64,000 nucleotides of DNA from Anticarsia gemmatalis (lineage: Eukaryota > Arthropoda > Insecta > Lepidoptera > Erebidae): assembly GCF_050436995.1 (NCBI RefSeq), contig NC_134774.1, positions 2,850,501-2,914,500 of the forward strand, read 5' to 3'. Position 1 is the stretch's first letter. Each line of letters begins with the position of its first letter. The position numbers were made by a program, and so were the translations under genes. The notes beneath the pieces were generated by a model. That model saw nothing but the letters and a program-made list of their open reading frames with translations. It made no database searches and was not told the origin of the DNA. Positions 33,301-39,872 of the stretch are shown piece by piece.

Positions 33301-36300
33301 ACTTTATCCTTTTTTAATTTGGGTGCAAATAGGAAAATGAGATGTATTGAATGAAATTGATTATGAAGGAATTGCTCAGCAGTAGTAAATAGTATTTTAA
33401 AGGCTTCCTTTTCTACTACGCTGAACCGGTCGTGTAAGTTCCCTTGCACCGTAGGTTATGTATTACATAGAACAATGTGACAATGCACGTTACCGTCGCC
33501 GTGCACGGTCACATACAACATCGTTTATATATGTTCGTATGTAAGATTAATATCAGTGTAGGAAGAAATTAAGCATTATTCTACACACAAACATTAAAAG
33601 CAAAATAAAAAGGAGCATGTATTTAAAGTTATTGTCCACTGCTGCCATCAAATGAACGACCTCAAAAACAAGCAATAGCTCATATACCTAGCTACCTACG
33701 TACTTATACTCTAAAGTATAGGTTGCCAAAATGGGTGATACCGCCTTATAATGGGCGCTGAAGCATTTCGTTAGGCGCGGTAGTGAGTCCAAAGAAAAAT
33801 TATAAATAACAAAAATACATAGAATTTATATCAATATTCTAATAAAATTTATTATTTCTAGAAAAGGAGCCGGTAGTCCAAAAAGGTTGGGAGTTCTAGA
33901 GTCTAGCGTGAGTGTAGAGTCTAGGCTCTCACTCTAAACACACTCTAAATCGTGCATGCCAAGGCTTTCTATTAAGTTGTCGGACTATAACTTTGAGTAA
34001 TAATTTCGTTTTCATTGACTTCGCAGTGGCGGCAACAGTGGACAGACTGTGTAAGTGTTATTGTTTAGTGCAGGGGTTCCCAACCTTTTCTTAGTCCGGG
34101 ACCATTTTTATATTATTCTTGTTATCAGGGACCACTATGTTAGTATATTAAAGATAAAGTGTATTAAAATTCATGAAAATTATAAATTTTAAAGTCATTC
34201 GCGGACCACATTTTGAATTCCACGGACCACATTTTGACTTCCACGGACCACTGGTGGTCCGCGAACCACCGGTTGGGAACCACTGGTTTAGTGTAACGTA
34301 GTACTTATGTCAGAGTGATGGTAAAGTTCTTAAATAGTATGAGAATAGTAATATGTAAGGATTTATAACAAAACCCCGCAACACTACGCGTATTCATAAT
34401 ATTTAGAATGATGTGAAATTAGAACCCTACCCGGGACAAATTTAATACTTATGTGATGATGATTGATGTATTCAATGTGAACGTAACTTAACTAAAATGT
34501 ATTACGTATGTGTTATAAGTTGTTAGTTAGGCTTGCTACACACTATTCGGATCGGCAAACCGAATCAGCGTTGTCGAGCGGTATTTTCCCAAAGATTCAT
34601 CTAATATATAAAATTCTCGCGTCACAGTTTTCGTTACCGTACTCCTCCGAAACGGCTTGACTGATTCTTATGAAATTTTGTGAGCATATTGAGTAGGACT
34701 GAGAATCGGCCAACATCTATTTTTCATGCCCCTAAGTGACACTTTTTTTTTAATTTTTATGGCAAAACAACGTTTGCCGGGTCAGCTAGTTTTCACATAT
34801 TATTCGGTTTTGCTATATCGATTCATGCCGAACAGAATATGTGTATAGCCAGCCTTACAGGACATGCTATGTACAGTTTGGAATCAGATGACCGTGTGTG
34901 AGTTGTACAAATAGTTGTAATAAAATGCAACATAAAAGGTACACACACAAAAGCTACATCGAGTGTACATTCAGATTTAAGACAAATGTCTTATTTTGAT
35001 AACAATCTTAGCTTCTAACCAACAGAAAAAGGTATTCGCTAGGAATACTGTAAAGTATAAAAAATTATAAATTAATTAAAACTTTTTTCGTCTTCTATAT
35101 TTTTGACAATCATAAGACCTAACCCTTCCTCATTTGGGAGGCGACCCTTGCCCAGCAGTGATACTACTGGGTTAAAAAATGACTGTATTTCACCATAATT
35201 AATACATAATTTGGTAACCAGAATTTATTTGTTTATTTTTAAACTTTTTATACAGAGCTCTATAAAGGCCGATTTAATGCCAGGGGCATTTTCTGCCAGT
35301 CTAGTATTCTAGCCTAGGCCAGCTCATTCCATAGCCCTACTTTACGAACTGGTGATTTATTCGCCTCCTATATTTTTGACAAACACAAGTGTCCTTTTTT
35401 GACCTAATCTATATAAAATAAAAATCATTAAAATGTACGTACGTGCATAACTTTTGAATAAATGAACTAAATTGCATAATTCGTTTAATTAATATGTTTG
35501 TAACTGGCGGGACAAGGTTTGCATGTATCCGGACGAAGGCGAAGTTAAATAAATGATTTGTAAATACGATTGTTAACAAAACAAGACATTTATGAACAGT
35601 TAACCACTTACACTCGGTCATTCCTCCAGCGTGAGCTCGTGGGAGACGAGCAGCGTCAGAGCGATGTCTCTTACCATGTATTTGATCAGGGCGTCGTGCG
35701 CGGCCGCACACCGCCGCCTGAAGCACAGGAACCGTTGTATCTGACCTACGCACTCCCAGCAGAGCATTAGAGGTCCTGGCTCGTGGAGCTGCAAGTAAAT
35801 AAAAATATTTAAAACTAGCTGACCCGCGCAACTTCACTTGCGTCACATAAGAGAGAATGCGTCAAAAATGTTCCCCGTTTTTGTAACATTTTTTACTGGT
35901 ACTCTGCTCCTATTGGTCGTAGCGTGATGATATGATATGATAGGCACAATAGCGTATATATAGCCTTCCTTGATAAATGGGCTATCTAACACTGAAAGAA
36001 TTTTTCAAATCGGACCAGTAGTTCCTGAGATTATTCAAACGCAGCGCATTCAAACAAACAAACAAACTCTTCAGCTTTATAATATTAGTATAGATTAAAG
36101 AGTGTCCAGAAGTTTGTTGGAAGCTATTCTCATAGGCCCTACCTTCCGAACTGGCGGTAAATTCACTCTCTGTATCAGTGACTATCATAAGTGTCAGCAT
36201 TTGACCTATATGAATAAATGATTTGATTTAGTAATATCCTTTCAACAGCACATTTGGAGTAAAGTAAAGGGTGTGTAAGGCATTTGGGACAGGAAGTAAT

Positions 36301-37622
36301 TTTTTCACAAAATTTTCTGTACATATACATATGTACTGTAAATATCTGTCAAACCCTACATAGAAGGCTCTTTATCCATTCAGTTTCACCATGTGCATTA
36401 TGTAGACAGAATTCCTTTCACATTTATAGCTATTAGAAGGAATTTATAAAATAAGTAATATAAATTAATATCCTCTCGAGCGCCCAACGTCAAAATTCAA
36501 ATATACCGTTAAGCGTCCAGGCCAAAAATGGCGCGCGAAATTGAATTGGCGGTTGGCGTTTAAGCGCCGATTCCGTCATATTTTGATACTAACACCCTAG
36601 TCATACCTTATATATTTGAAATCTACATAAAATTTGCTATATAATAAAAAAATAAACCACAAATAATATTTGATAGTGGTGGTACAATAGTCGGTTTAAT
36701 CTGAATATTGTGTGCTTTAGGCATGTGTTTGAAGAAAGTCTAAAAAATATTTTTAGGCATAAAAAATAATATGACGGAAGGTCTTATCGTGTAGTTAATG
36801 AATAATGACATTAAAATCCAACTGTAAAATATACTCAACTCTTTAAAATTAGTTAAAAAAAGTATTTACAATATTGGTCATAAAGGAACATGTCGTTGGG
36901 TCAGATGTTGTTTAAGGTGCTCTTTGGCCTATATCAACCACTTATTCAAGTGTGTGCATTAGATCGTCGTCTCGTTTCATCAGCTTCAATGTCAAATATG
37001 TTTGAAAGGGATAAACATAGTTTTAGCATTTAATTTCTACGTTTTTTTAATGTAAGATCGTTTTGCCGTACCACGGTGGCGGGGCGCTTGACGGGGGTAG
37101 AACATTCAACCGTGACACGGTGGCCGGGCTCTTGAGAGGATATAAACCATTAATGTCCCTGCTGGGCAAGGGTCTCCTTCCTTAATAAGGGAAGGGTTTT
37201 GGAGTGAGTCTGCCATACTGGCCAATTGCGGGTTCTTAAAGGTAGGTATCAACTGTGTTAAAGAACTCTCAGGCATGCAAGGTTTCCTCACGATGTTTTT
37301 CTTCACCGTTGTAACCAGTGAAAATTAGTTCTAATACACACATAACTTTGAAAAGTCATTGGTGTGTTGCCTCGGGTCCAAACCTGCGACCACTTGCGTG
37401 GAAGATACCAACTTATACCTCTCGTCTTTCACTGCTCATTTAGGAATTTTATTAATTAAATTATTTAAAAACCATACTTACTTTTTCATGTACTATGCTA
37501 CAGTAAACTTTTCTTATTTCATCATTAGTTATGATGGCCAGTATTCGATCTCGGCTTCTACTTAAACAACCTTCGCACAGGCTCACAGGGAAATCTTTAA
37601 TAACAGGACTTTCTTCCTCCAT
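18351..37622 (-). CDS. ZAD and C2H2 zinc-finger transcription factor, 15 exons
   Basis: Exons on the minus strand: 37482-37622, 35675-35788, 32873-33259, 32197-32347, 31492-31625, 30489-30617, 24688-24776, 23695-23817, 22741-22848, 21507-21627, 20784-20866, 20225-20342, 19627-19731, 19009-19143 and 18351-18410. They total 1998 bases, or 665 residues plus stop, with every phase matching. Residues 16-60 form a ZAD (C16-x2-C19 and C57-x2-C60), a dimerisation domain known from insect zinc-finger proteins. An acidic linker (129 codons) and a lysine-rich block (KRSKKKQ, KKRVKTER; probable nuclear signal) follow. Eleven C2H2 fingers, some degenerate, occupy residues about 330-640. Exon 2 could read on past its donor for 18 codons to a TGA, but the GTAAGA donor keeps the frame. 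A full LINE lies between exons 6 and 7. Nuclear DNA-binding regulator inferred; no orthologue is named. Confidence 0.85.
18463..18990 (+). mobile_element. tS1 SINE interrupted by a hAT MITE
   Basis: The head CTTTGTGGCGCGGTCAATAG and GAGTTCGAAACCTGGG, then the body down to GGACACTATAAAC. After the insert it resumes as ACAAAGTCTATG and ends near ATATCGGCTAGAACATTCAG. It lies in the last intron of the ZAD gene. Confidence 0.75.
18753..18914. mobile_element. hAT-type MITE, 162 bp, 8-bp target duplication CTATAAAC
   Basis: Begins CAGTGGTACGCGGA and ends GGTTGGGAACTCCTG. CTATAAAC is present at 18745-18752 and 18915-18922. CAG-type termini with an 8-bp duplication fit hAT. A longer relative is at 34071-34285. 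Confidence 0.85.
19178..19330 (+). mobile_element. tS4 SINE tail fragment
   Basis: ACACTCGGCCAGCATGGAGG to GGAGATCCTTGCCCCACAG is the tS4 3' part. It is followed by a diverged second GTCCCACTGCTGGGCAAAGG word. Confidence 0.55.
19820..19977. mobile_element. MITE of 158 bp flanked by TTA
   Basis: The ends are CGCCTGGTTCTCACTTGTC and GACAAGTGGGAACCGGC, inverted with one gap. TTA occurs on both sides (19817-19819 and 19978-19980). A TTA duplication suggests PIF/Harbinger, but the termini are imperfect. Confidence 0.55.
21247..21478 (+). mobile_element. tRNA-derived SINE, family tS3
   Basis: The head TTTGGCGTAGTGATTAACG (box A like) and a weakened box B (GGTTCCAAATCCACC), body with AATGAGCACGAGTATCTGTT, and tail AATCAGATGACCGTGTGTGA. 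Confidence 0.7.
21668..21789 (-). mobile_element. Hel-B Helitron, truncated
   Basis: From AATTCGTCCGCCACCTGAAT to TTTATAATATTAGTATGGA. The 5' terminus TCCATACTAATATTATAAAT is intact on the minus strand. Confidence 0.65.
21838..21958 (-). repeat. 5S-3 repeat
   Basis: GAACCTAGTGTCGAAGTAGT through CTGCGCCTACATCTATGTTA. Confidence 0.6.
22085..22350 (+). repeat. Two partial 5S-3 repeats in tandem
   Basis: GATCAGTGTGTTAAGTAACT and, about 110 bases on, ATCAGTGTGTTAACTTGTAC, each followed by ACATAGATGTAGGTGCAGTG. The second continues to ATACAAGTCACGCTTGTTG. Confidence 0.6.
22390..22685 (+). mobile_element. tRNA-derived SINE, family tS4, fullest forward copy
   Basis: The head ATAGCCGAGTGGTATAAGTT and CACGCAAGTGGTCGCAG resembles a Ser/Leu-class tRNA with a variable arm. 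The body includes AACGGTGAAGGAAAACATCG and ends AGCAGTGGGACTGTAATGGG. Confidence 0.75.
22961..23067. mobile_element. Palindromic MITE, copy 1
   Basis: GGTTTCTGAGTACACTTAGC pairs with the right end GCTAAATGTACCTCAGAAACC, and the inner CTATTCAATAGCG pairs with CGCTATTGAATAG, leaving a short loop. Sister copies are at 40742-40840 and 47773-47879. Confidence 0.8.
23488..23670 (+). mobile_element. Hel-A Helitron, 5'-truncated
   Basis: From GAGCTTGTTTGTTTGAACTA to GTTGCGCGGGTCAGCTAG followed by T. It ends 25 bases from exon 8 of the ZAD gene. Confidence 0.7.
23854..24333. mobile_element. Fold-back MITE of about 480 bp with arms of about 90 bp
   Basis: The left end GTTACTGTAAAAGCCCGAAC and the right end GTTCGGGCTTTTACAGTAAC are reverse complements, and the match continues inward for about 90 bases with few changes. 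Two further perfect hairpins lie inside, at 24092-24131 (GCTAAGGTGGGAGC arms) and 24167-24189 (GGAGCCCCG arms). AT dinucleotide runs flank both sides, hiding the target duplication. Confidence 0.8.
24919..25130 (+). mobile_element. tS3 SINE
   Basis: ACTGTACGAACGGCGCAGTA and GGGTTTAAATCCCATCCGGG head, AATGAACACGAGTGTCTGTT body, AATCAAATGGCCGGGTGTAA tail. It splits a short GGTCA-rich sequence that resumes at about 25145. Confidence 0.7.
26091..27290 (+). CDS. LINE ORF1 protein, 399 aa, coiled coil plus SGNH-like region
   Basis: The N-terminal third is Asn/Ser/Thr-rich. Residues about 65-110 form a heptad-patterned segment (IEELNSLIDILREKLASVEH), likely a trimerising coiled coil. Residues about 200-330 contain beta-strand words KKIVILGGRQCNG, KLVLCAGEED and ASVILLSVCKN, spaced like the strands of an SGNH/GDSL-type esterase, a domain known in ORF1 of some CR1-group LINEs. 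The usual catalytic GDS and GxND motifs are replaced here by GGRQ and AGEED, so enzyme activity is doubtful. No CCHC knuckle was seen. The start ATG is the first in the frame, and the stop lies 51 bases before the ORF2 ATG. Confidence 0.75.
   Translation: MANQTTPGSPNNSTDNITLRNRYKINVSTENSFQTLSDNEDNELSFLTTISKQNRSCCDAESTEQTRIEELNSLIDILREKLASVEHKLENVLIENNSLKNIISENEKRFSNNLKTPRNNTAKISPNSKNKHLNQTLVNCSPQTKQQCNKEFYQNSIQIANKTSTPIKYLVQDASMDFKYNKLQAKTNEHAYSTTYMKNNLNGHKKIVILGGRQCNGLASELSRSRINNNYEKYSVESYTFPGAPIGVLSNFCESLELSKQDKLVLCAGEEDKDPQKLSHELYYIIKNTKASVILLSVCKNSHLNEKHLNNLINCVSNKFQNCHYIKSRAYTNKFQYIRDISSKINLAIDTIDYNTKFIPQRKKVLFTPNKISFNSNCKEQSNKKRILQQKPSQITFIR
27342..30248 (+). CDS. LINE ORF2: AP-like endonuclease and reverse transcriptase, 968 aa
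   Basis: The N-terminal endonuclease region has LCISEHNM, CIYRVP, VLCGDFNINLL and LSDHTAQIL, the expected order of an APE-type nuclease. The reverse transcriptase follows with YRPVALIPIFSKIIEK, NGFRKNKSTNLAI, ALYMDMTKAFDYVDH, YGVPQGSVLGPLLFLVYIND and the FADD active site (near residue 686). A C-terminal domain continues to residue 968 without a CCHC knuckle or RNase H motif that I can recognise. There are no frameshifts or stops. The first Met is at 27342, and a second (HIMHQNIAGL) 16 codons on could be the real start. The layout and GATTT tail suggest the CR1/Jockey assemblage; the exact clade needs a tree. Confidence 0.88.
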   Translation: MNEIIVFFVYNYIHIMHQNIAGLINKSDMLAVQLDELSCLNKTVDVLCISEHNMTSSDQKLLTLSNYNLADSYCRDNRKGGTCILVRSIHDYEVLPEIKQFSKTNVFEFCGIRLTQHDIIIICIYRVPKNLHKKLYLDLFFDTLENLLHHIVSKKKNNNIVLCGDFNINLLNEDDNTKTFRNLIAGFNLKILIQTPTRLGSGTCIDNIIHNNRKNVGEVIETALSDHTAQILKYNVKKTCSIHSWKKEVRDFSPEYVGKFIECIKSLTFYEIYKLTDPNLAYDSFLNTFKLFYDLCFPKKLITKTLIKKQKWLSRGIKACSRKKRKLLWQYCKIKNKINKEHYTSYTARYKKIIQLTKYAQNNHFIKTSNNKSKATWTIINNNKSDLPNEPISKIIHNDVEITNTIDICNTFNDFYVDRLTIPCNNRIPPIDRLPDTLFFKPSTPEEVSKNIQSLKNTNSTGTDDLTTNIIKKVHNVINQPLSHIINLCFEKGVFPTALKTSIIKPLYKKGDRTEVQNYRPVALIPIFSKIIEKSIHSRLYNFLENKNILINEQNGFRKNKSTNLAIFNFLQKVMDSVDNRIPICALYMDMTKAFDYVDHNILLDKLERYGVRGTCLDLLSSYVSGRQQYTEITNVVTETKQEHRYCSQVREVKYGVPQGSVLGPLLFLVYINDLPKNLSHPTILFADDSTIIIKSDKKFSHEEEINKALTQTVEWLESNNLHINLGKTHLMHFYQRRIPQELNINHNGTIVTQKDNIKFLGLTIDSKLNWKAHVEATCAKINSFSYALYKLSRVANRDTVLIAYHSYVVSILRYGLIFWGNSIDRDRLFIIQKKCIRAICSLHPRDSCKPHFQSLNLLTLPCLYIYEVAVFIKMNNHLFKFKPPADSRLRKRVNNILELESANTALFRKSIFVMAPQIYNRIPQNIRNLNIMEFKKELKLFLIKKCYYSTNEYMTDDELLCSYVINK
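30640..31100. repeat. GC-rich fold-back region
   Basis: CGTTGACTCGCGGGCGCGGT at 30711 is matched in inverted orientation by ACCGCGCCCGCGAGTTCCAA at 31031. The repeat extends about 40 bases each side of the arms, with GTGCTCATTCACG against CGTGAACAAGCAC. Open frames here reflect composition. It sits in the intron next to exon 6 of the ZAD gene. Confidence 0.7.
31107..31245 (+). mobile_element. GATTT-tailed short element (SINE-like)
   Basis: AGAGTGTCCAGGAGTTTGTT, CTACCTTCCGAAATGGCGGT and the tail ATGAATAAATGATTTTATT. Sister copies are at 36097-36226 and 49996-50113, with fragments near 4632. Confidence 0.65.
31255..31465 (-). mobile_element. Hel-A Helitron, 5'-truncated
   Basis: The CTAG end at 31255 (CTAGCTAACTCGCGCAACTT) is intact. 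The element stops at AGATTAGCGCGTTC, 25 bases before the donor of exon 5 of the ZAD gene. Confidence 0.7.
31881..32077 (+). mobile_element. tS2 SINE, complete
   Basis: GACTGCCTCCGTTGTGCAGT head, GGGTTTGATTCCCACACGG box B, body, and end CAATTCTTAGTGCGGGAGT. A Hel-A 5' fragment (32081-32157) follows directly. Confidence 0.75.
32411..32835. mobile_element. 5S-2 SINE with internal inversions
   Basis: A forward part (GTGGATGGATGACC ... GGTCCCGGCTGTCAA) to about 32560 and a reverse part at 32665-32835 (TTCCAACTATGTTGGAGTCG ... TAAGACTGGTTGTCAG). Between them are inverted pairs such as AACAGTAGTCTTCTGAC / GTCAGAAGACTACTGTT. Confidence 0.6.
33262..34062. other. Intron sequence without assigned content
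   Basis: Part of the intron between exons 2 and 3 of the ZAD gene. No exon signals, repeats shared with the window, or long frames were recognised here. Confidence 0.5.
34071..34285. mobile_element. hAT-type MITE, 215 bp, 8-bp target duplication GTTTAGTG
   Basis: Begins CAGGGGTTCCCAACC and ends GGTTGGGAACCACTG. GTTTAGTG occurs at 34063-34070 and 34286-34293. The interior has repeated GGACCAC motifs (CGGACCACATTTTGA twice). Confidence 0.9.
34600..34789 (+). mobile_element. Hel-C Helitron, complete, 190 bp
   Basis: Begins TCTAATATATAAAATTCTCG after A and ends TGCCGGGTCAGCTAG before T. Degenerate relatives are at 44838-45013 and 54164-54344. Confidence 0.75.
35815..36094 (-). mobile_element. 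Hel-A Helitron, complete, 280 bp
   Basis: CTAGCTGACCCGCGCAACTT to AATATTAGTATAGA, preceded by A and followed by T. It begins 26 bases upstream (minus sense) of ZAD gene exon 2. Confidence 0.85.
36097..36226 (+). mobile_element. GATTT-tailed short element
   Basis: AGAGTGTCCAGAAGTTTGTT to ATGAATAAATGATTTGATTT. Confidence 0.7.
36472..37139 (+). mobile_element. 668-bp TIR element, copy 2, target duplication ATAT
   Basis: Same length as, and inverted relative to, copy 1 at 15565-16232. Ends CCTCTCGAGCGCCC and GGGCTCTTGAGAGG; ATAT at 36468-36471 and 37140-37143. It lies in intron 1 of the ZAD gene. By eye over the first 270 bases the copies differ at only a few percent of sites. The reading frame open in copy 1 stops here after HSFSI. 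Confidence 0.85.
37150..37425 (-). mobile_element. tS4 SINE
   Basis: TGTCCCTGCTGGGCAAGGGT to GTGTTGCCTCGGGTCCAAACC, CACTTGCGTGGAAG. The tRNA-like head is at the right. It lies next to exon 1 of the ZAD gene. Confidence 0.7.
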
Positions 37623-37861
37623 TATTAATACAATCACTAATATATATATTGTTATAATAATCACTAAAACATAATAATATTACAAATAAACTAGACTGTT
37701 TGTTTTTTTACCACTGACGTTTCGTCAGTTCGGTGTTGCCAATTGTATGGTAGAGTTACCATCTCTTATAAATATTTGTCGCTAAAGCTTAAATCAGAAA
37801 ATTCTAAATAAGTACCTTCATAAATTCTAACGTACATAGTGTGAAAGTCTCTGTGAAAAAT

Positions 37862-38061
37862 AACTGCGCAGTAGTTTAGGTCGCCACGCCGCTATCAATG
37901 CATCAGGAGGTCGTGGGTTTGATAAAGTTTGATTCCCACACAGAACAATGATTTGTGCGATCCACAAATAATTGTTCCGGGTTTGGTTATACTTTGTGTC
38001 CGTCGTTTGTATGTTTGTAAAAGTCCTCTCGACACAAGAGCAATTCTTAATGCGAGAGTAA
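37862..38061 (+). mobile_element. tS2 SINE
   Basis: AACTGCGCAGTAGTTTAGGT head, GGGTTTGAT box B with a short repeat, and end CAATTCTTAATGCGAGAGT. The RTE-like LINE inserted at its 3' end. Confidence 0.7.
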
Positions 38062-38857
38062 ATAAAATAAAAATAAAAATAAAAAAGCCTTTTTATTCCC
38101 AGATAGAAAAAATACATGCAGATATAAATAATTACAGTTTTGTAGGTAAGATATTTTTGAACTGATGTTATCAGAGAAAAGTTATAACAAAATAAGTTAG
38201 CAAATGTTCTATTTGTACAAAATAAATACCTCTTTATAATAAAAAAATAATACTCTTAAAAAATTCTGTGTCTATCCTAAAATTCTTAAAATAACTTAGT
38301 GTATTAATCTGGAACCCCTCCTCGGGTGAAGGCCTCCTCCAAAGATTTCCAGTGTTCTCTATTTTGTGCTTTTTGTAACCAATCTGGGCCAGCTATCTTG
38401 GTTATTTCGTCATGCCATCTTGTTAGTGGTCTGCCTCTGTGGCGTTTGCCTGATGGACCGGGCCACCTTGTCACCCTCTTTGCCCATCTCTTGTCTTGCA
38501 TTCGTGTTGCATGTCCTGCCCATTTCCATTTAAGTTTCATGGAGTAGTTTAAAATGTCTGTAGCTTTTGTTGTTTGTCTAATTTTGGTATGTCTGATTTT
38601 TTGTATCTTTCTTATATTGAGCATACTGCGTTCCATACTTCTTTGACATGTAGTTAGTTTGTGCCTTATCTTTGTAGTATACTTCCAGGTTTGACAACCA
38701 TAAGTTACACATGGTAAGATACATGAAGACATGACTTTTGTTTTTAAATTTACTGGCATGTTGCTCTTAAATACTTCCTTAAGACTCCAATATTTATTCC
38801 AACCGAGTTGTATCCGCCGTTCTACTTCTTGTTCATTTCTTTTCCTATTAATAATAA
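38062..38857 (-). pseudogene. 5'-truncated RTE-like LINE with 14-bp target duplication
   Basis: The minus strand encodes the C-terminal end of an endonuclease/reverse transcriptase. A frame upstream of the ATG at 38759 reads QLGWNKYWSLKEVF, followed by PCVTYGCQTW, KWAGHATRMQDKRW and GKRHRGRPLTRW, words typical of RTE-clade proteins; it stops at about 38304. The 3' UTR ends in ATTTT repeats (38062-38090). TAATGCGAGAGTAA occurs at both edges (38048-38061 and 38858-38871). All upstream domains are missing, so it cannot move on its own. Confidence 0.8.
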
Positions 38858-38884
38858 TAATGCGAGAGTAAGGTTTTAAAAAAT

Positions 38885-38999
38885 AAACTTTATCATATCA
38901 CAAATATAGATTTGTGATATGATAAAGTTTATGATAAAGTTTAGGGCTTTTTTCCCAAATTCCAGGGATAGCCCTGGAATTTGGGAAAAAAGCCCTAAA
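38885..38999. repeat. Two consecutive perfect hairpins
   Basis: The first has 20-bp arms (AAACTTTATCATATCACAAA) at 38885-38904 and 38911-38930. The second has 27-28-bp arms at 38940-38967 and 38972-38999 (GGGCTTTTTTCCCAAATTCC on the left), with a 4-base loop. Confidence 0.9.
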
Positions 39000-39179
39000 T
39001 TGGGAACCCTTCCTTATTTCTCTGGATCAATAATTAACACAGAGTGTGCTGTTTAATCGAGTTCTTTGACATTTACCTTTTTAGTCGAATTTGTTACTAT
39101 CATTCGAAAACTTAGTAGAGAACCTTTGTGTGCAAGGGTTAACTAGTATTTCCTAAAAGGAGGAGCTCGAGGCTTTGTC

Positions 39180-39422
39180 AACAATAGCCGCGTGGACAGA
39201 TTTCTGAGGTTAAGCTACCCTTGCCGAGGTTGTTCTGTGGATGGGTGACCATCTTATACATCGAGTTCCTCCGTGTTTCGGAAGACACGTTAAATTGTGG
39301 GTCCCGGCTGTAATTTTGAAAGATCTTTGACAGTCGTTAACAGTAGTCAGAAGCTTGAAAGTCTGATAACCAGTCTTACCGAAAGGTATCGTGTTATATC
39401 CCAGATAACTGTGTTGTGGAGG
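39180..39422 (+). mobile_element. 5S-2 SINE
   Basis: GAGGTTAAGCTACCCTTGCC and GTGGATGGGTGACCATCTT form the 5S-like head. The body has GGTCCCGGCTGTAATTTTGA, AGTCAGAAGCTTGAAAGTC and TATCGTGTTATATCCCAG. Confidence 0.7.
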
Positions 39423-39423
39423 T

Positions 39424-39630
39424 ATTCGTTACTGTCCCACTGCCAGGCAAGAGTCTCCTCCCGAACGAGGGAGGGATTTGGCCTCGAGTCCATCACGCTC
39501 GCCACTCGCGGGGTAAAGACTTTACATGCTCTCAAGAAATGTATTGCAAAAACTTTTCTGTAGCAATTTTTCATTACGATGTTTTCCATAACCATTAGAG
39601 CAACTGATAATTAATTCTAATAAACACTGT
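39424..39630 (-). mobile_element. tS4 SINE, truncated
   Basis: TACTGTCCCACTGCCAGGCA to CGATGTTTTCCATAACCATT; the tRNA-like head is missing. Confidence 0.6.
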
Positions 39631-39872
39631 AAGGGATAATAAAACAGTAAAAAACTTTTTTATTAATACTGCTGTATTTATTAAAATATAATATTATTTA
39701 ATAATACTATCTTTAAACGTTATGCCAAGTCGTTACTTATATAATAGTTCAATTTAAAATAAATTGTCATACAATATTTTATATTATTTATGTATAGCAT
39801 TTATATGTAGTCCATAACGCTAGAATATCTATAACATTGCACTATACTATAGACTGTGAAAGGGCGGTCTTA

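Noticed and set aside
35409..35846. 145-codon minus-strand ORF
   Set aside because: It is offset from the real frame of ZAD exon 2, which encodes the CWEC motif in another frame with proper splice sites.
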